Shown here: one piece after another, positions 27,065 through 27,124 of the stretch
Layout of the letters: each line of letters starts with the position of its first letter
Position numbering within the stretch: position 1 is the stretch's first letter
IMG/VR virus record: IMGVR_UViG_3300043399_000320
Span: 1-27,124 of that record
Reading direction: 5' to 3' (one strand)
DNA: 27,124 nt
From: a virus
Program-made: the position numbers and the translations under genes
The notes under the pieces: model-generated
Told to the model about the DNA's origin: nothing
Seen by the model: the letters and a program-made list of their open reading frames with translations, nothing else
The model's database searches: none

Positions 27065-27124
27065 ATGACAATGGCAAACTACTTCCCCCTCTCTGACGAA
27101 ATCGAAGACCTGTATGGCGAGGTT
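27065..27124 (+). CDS. Early gene start (runs off window)
   Basis: Twenty codons are visible, MTMANYFPLSDEIEDLYGEV. TCGAAAGGACAAAA precedes the ATG, the start-associated sequence of the array. Too little is seen to judge function; it shows the array continues to the right. Confidence 0.6.
   Translation, partial: MTMANYFPLSDEIEDLYGEV

Noticed and set aside
1-27124. tRNA genes, insertion sequences, integrase
   Set aside because: No cloverleaf with acceptor and T-arm, no transposase or integrase motif was seen. A search with tRNAscan-SE and integrase profiles on the full genome would settle this.

Overview
This window looks like part of the genome of a tailed phage (siphovirus-like) that infects an actinobacterium. 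A large block of virion genes lies on the minus strand (1-22857). A block of very small, probably early, genes starts near 23040, mostly on the plus strand. The virion type rests on recognisable portal, HK97-type prohead protease, HK97-fold capsid, tail tube, tail assembly chaperone and tape-measure proteins; no tail sheath is seen. The actinobacterial host is an inference from several clues: many starts lie 6-9 bases after a TATAAT-like box with no ribosome site (leaderless), the lysin is a secreted NlpC/P60 enzyme, and the holin-like protein has a PNSGSSLKD segment like those of actinophage proteins. The sequence is AT-rich with AGGAGG ribosome sites and TTATCCACA DnaA boxes. A low-GC actinobacterium (for example a freshwater lineage) would fit, but the host cannot be fixed from sequence alone.

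Layout, in the direction of minus-strand transcription from right to left. (1) 22857-21543: holin-like protein and endolysin. (2) 21453-13801: receptor-binding region with two related sets of tail-fibre and accessory genes (BppU-like, fibre with a GDIWID end, fibronectin III). (3) 13772-12999: a plus-strand glycosyltransferase with its own promoter and terminator, inserted like a moron. (4) 12923-9810: a large LamG-type tail protein. (5) 9791-5365: small unknown gene, portal, protease-scaffold fusion with a probable nested scaffold start, and major capsid protein. (6) 5282-2161: five head-tail joining genes with 1-base stop/start overlaps. (7) 2095-1: tail tube, two paralogous tail assembly chaperones and the start of the tape-measure gene. 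No terminase gene is present.

The right arm (22858-27124) is different. Tiny genes (30-98 codons), many with paired cysteines, mostly have their own copy of one promoter: GTTTCGTGTC, 12 bases beginning mostly GGTGGTC, then TATAAT. Twelve copies can be placed, ten on the plus strand and two on the minus strand. The longer spacers also carry eight perfect TTATCCACA DnaA boxes in one orientation, short hairpins and a TTTACGTA element. Two spacers carry a 47-49 base fold whose outer stem differs by compensatory changes while its joining strands are conserved, which suggests a structured RNA not accounted for by any gene. This arm probably handles takeover of the host and replication, but that role is inferred.

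Regulation in the late block also stands out. Many genes or short operons have their own TATAAT-type box, and intrinsic terminators sit after the capsid and tail-tube genes. The capsid chaperone and scaffold problems appear to be solved by gene duplication and by an internal start, respectively.
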